A stretch of 64,000 bases of DNA from Perca fluviatilis (Eukaryota > Chordata > Actinopteri > Perciformes > Percidae), in NCBI RefSeq assembly GCF_010015445.1, contig NC_053133.1:7858309-7922308 (forward strand), in the 5' to 3' direction. Positions 62,783-64,000 of the stretch are shown here, one piece after another (position 1 is the first letter of the stretch; each line of letters begins with the position of its first letter). Below the pieces are notes generated by a model. That model worked only from the letters and a program-made list of their open reading frames with translations, searched no databases and was not told the origin of the DNA. The position numbers and the translations under genes were made by a program.

Positions 62783-64000
62783 ACTCAGCCACCAAACTTT
62801 TATGACACAGAAAGTCTGCTTAATGGGCTGGAAGATTCTTCCCATTTAGCCCTGTGCGGAAATAAAAGGAAGCTGGTCGGTGCTCAGGAAAAATGGCTAC
62901 TTCCAGTTAAGTCCCCCAGTGGATTGGAAATTAGGAAATTATAAGCAGAGTGATCAATCATGGAGGAGTGTGTGCTCTGGCATGAAACGCCCCAGTATTC
63001 TCTGAGATGGGTTTGTGAGAATGTAGAGTGACGTCAAACTTCATCCTAGCAATTATCATAGGTGCATCACTGCCTGTCCCATTAGCTCAACCACGGCTGA
63101 CAGAGCATGTACCCGACTTCTCATGTGCTTATTCACAGACAGATGAAATAGAGGCTTAAATGAGCTGCCATTGTGATATTTTTAGGCACGGACACCAGCA
63201 GGTATGTGTTGGTCTGGAGACAAACACAATATGTCATAAAACCAAAGTAATCTCAGTGATATCCTTCACATTATGTCCCGAATGTCCCCAAAAAGCGACA
63301 TTTGTGTTGATTCCTGTTGTGTCCAGCCAGACATGAAGCCCACCAGCAAAAAACAGACAGAAAAACAAGCCTAAGATGCAGTGTTAAAAAAAGAATGGCC
63401 TCCCAGCCTTGCCATGTTTGACAGCTGGAGCCCCGGCACACGAGCAGACAGAGCCGGCAGCGCCGGCACTGCTAGATCAGGAAGCCCCGGAAGAAGATCA
63501 GAACCGCGGCTGATGGGGGAATTTATGTCAGCTACGGAGCTCTGGGAGGGTTGGAGGGTAGAATATTGATGTAAAGCAATCATGACAAACAAGATGCAAA
63601 TTGTCATCATAAACAATGAAAGGTTTTTTTTCCCCAGCTGACAGTCGGAGATGATTGATAGTGAGAGTGAGTCAGGGGGATTAGAGCAGAATTGTTTGAG
63701 TTTAAAGATGCTACACGGAACTTTTTGGATTGAAGCAGATCAGAGGCGTGATACCACAGTGGAGGGATGTCAGGTCCAGCTCTAGCTCCCGCTCTTAGCT
63801 CATGTTTGTTTAGTTTGTGTTGACTTCCTGTTTTATTTTGAAATACTCACCGTCTATTTCTGTTACAGGTCACTGTCGGTACCAGATCCGTGCTGCCTGT
63901 ACAATCCGTTCTGCGCATGCATAAGATGTTCACGCATGCGCAGATGATAATACTGTTTTACCGAGGATAGGACACTGCCCGATCTGTTCCACACTAGCCT

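Larger units (their letters stand above)
60305..63700. other. gene-free, conserved-noncoding-like flank
   Basis: Non-repetitive apart from (AAAG)n at 61194-61220 and (GA)n at 62734-62782. Parts at 60480-60960, 62100-62340 and 62940-63660 are rich in homeodomain-type cores (aattaa, taatca) and have the texture of developmental conserved noncoding elements. No exon found. Confidence 0.4.

Overview
This is a window of vertebrate nuclear DNA, almost certainly from a ray-finned fish and probably a percomorph. It has small exons in long introns, very long (CA)n/(GT)n microsatellites, and many short hAT-type and TTAA-flanked DNA transposons together with a Tx1-like L1 LINE. No tRNA, rRNA, CRISPR or bacterial-type operon is visible.

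The only host protein-coding gene I can support is a platelet-type ATP-dependent 6-phosphofructokinase (pfkp), on the minus strand. Its coding exons run from the ATG at 30506 to the TGA at 4295. I could place all 22 coding exon positions with GT/AG splice sites and continuous reading frame. One isoform sums to 2,367 nt, i.e. 788 residues, close to human PFKP. The enzyme phosphorylates fructose 6-phosphate in glycolysis.

The main discovery candidate lies inside this gene. Two exon positions are present twice in tandem. Exon 8 has copies at 22687..22782 and 22165..22260, both 96 nt. Exon 16 has copies at 12722..12874 and 11368..11520, both 153 nt. In each pair the copies have the same length, phase 0/0 boundaries, intact splice sites and an open frame, but encode clearly different proteins. 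In each pair one copy resembles PFKP and the other resembles PFKL. Exon 8 carries a fructose-6-phosphate contact. Exon 16 carries part of the fructose-2,6-bisphosphate allosteric site. The gene therefore looks able to make up to four mosaic PFK isoforms by mutually exclusive splicing.

Layout: 1-3.6 kb, gene-free flank with microsatellites and conserved-noncoding-like sequence. 3.6-30.5 kb, pfkp with hAT insertions in introns 2, 4, 12 and 21. 30.5-31.5 kb, promoter region and a split palindromic element. 32.5-42.3 kb, dense transposons: a nested TTAA element, a 6.3 kb LINE with a 14-bp target duplication into which a hAT element has inserted (8-bp duplication), and a further TTAA element with a 58-bp tandem repeat. 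42.3-64 kb, gene-free DNA with more nested elements (45.3-46.2, 50.5-52.4, 52.4-52.7, 58.6-59.4 kb), a suspicious homopolymer block (59.9-60.1 kb) and stretches that look like developmental conserved noncoding DNA.

Repeat family names given from memory are marked with low confidence. Element boundaries given with target-site duplications are read directly from the sequence.
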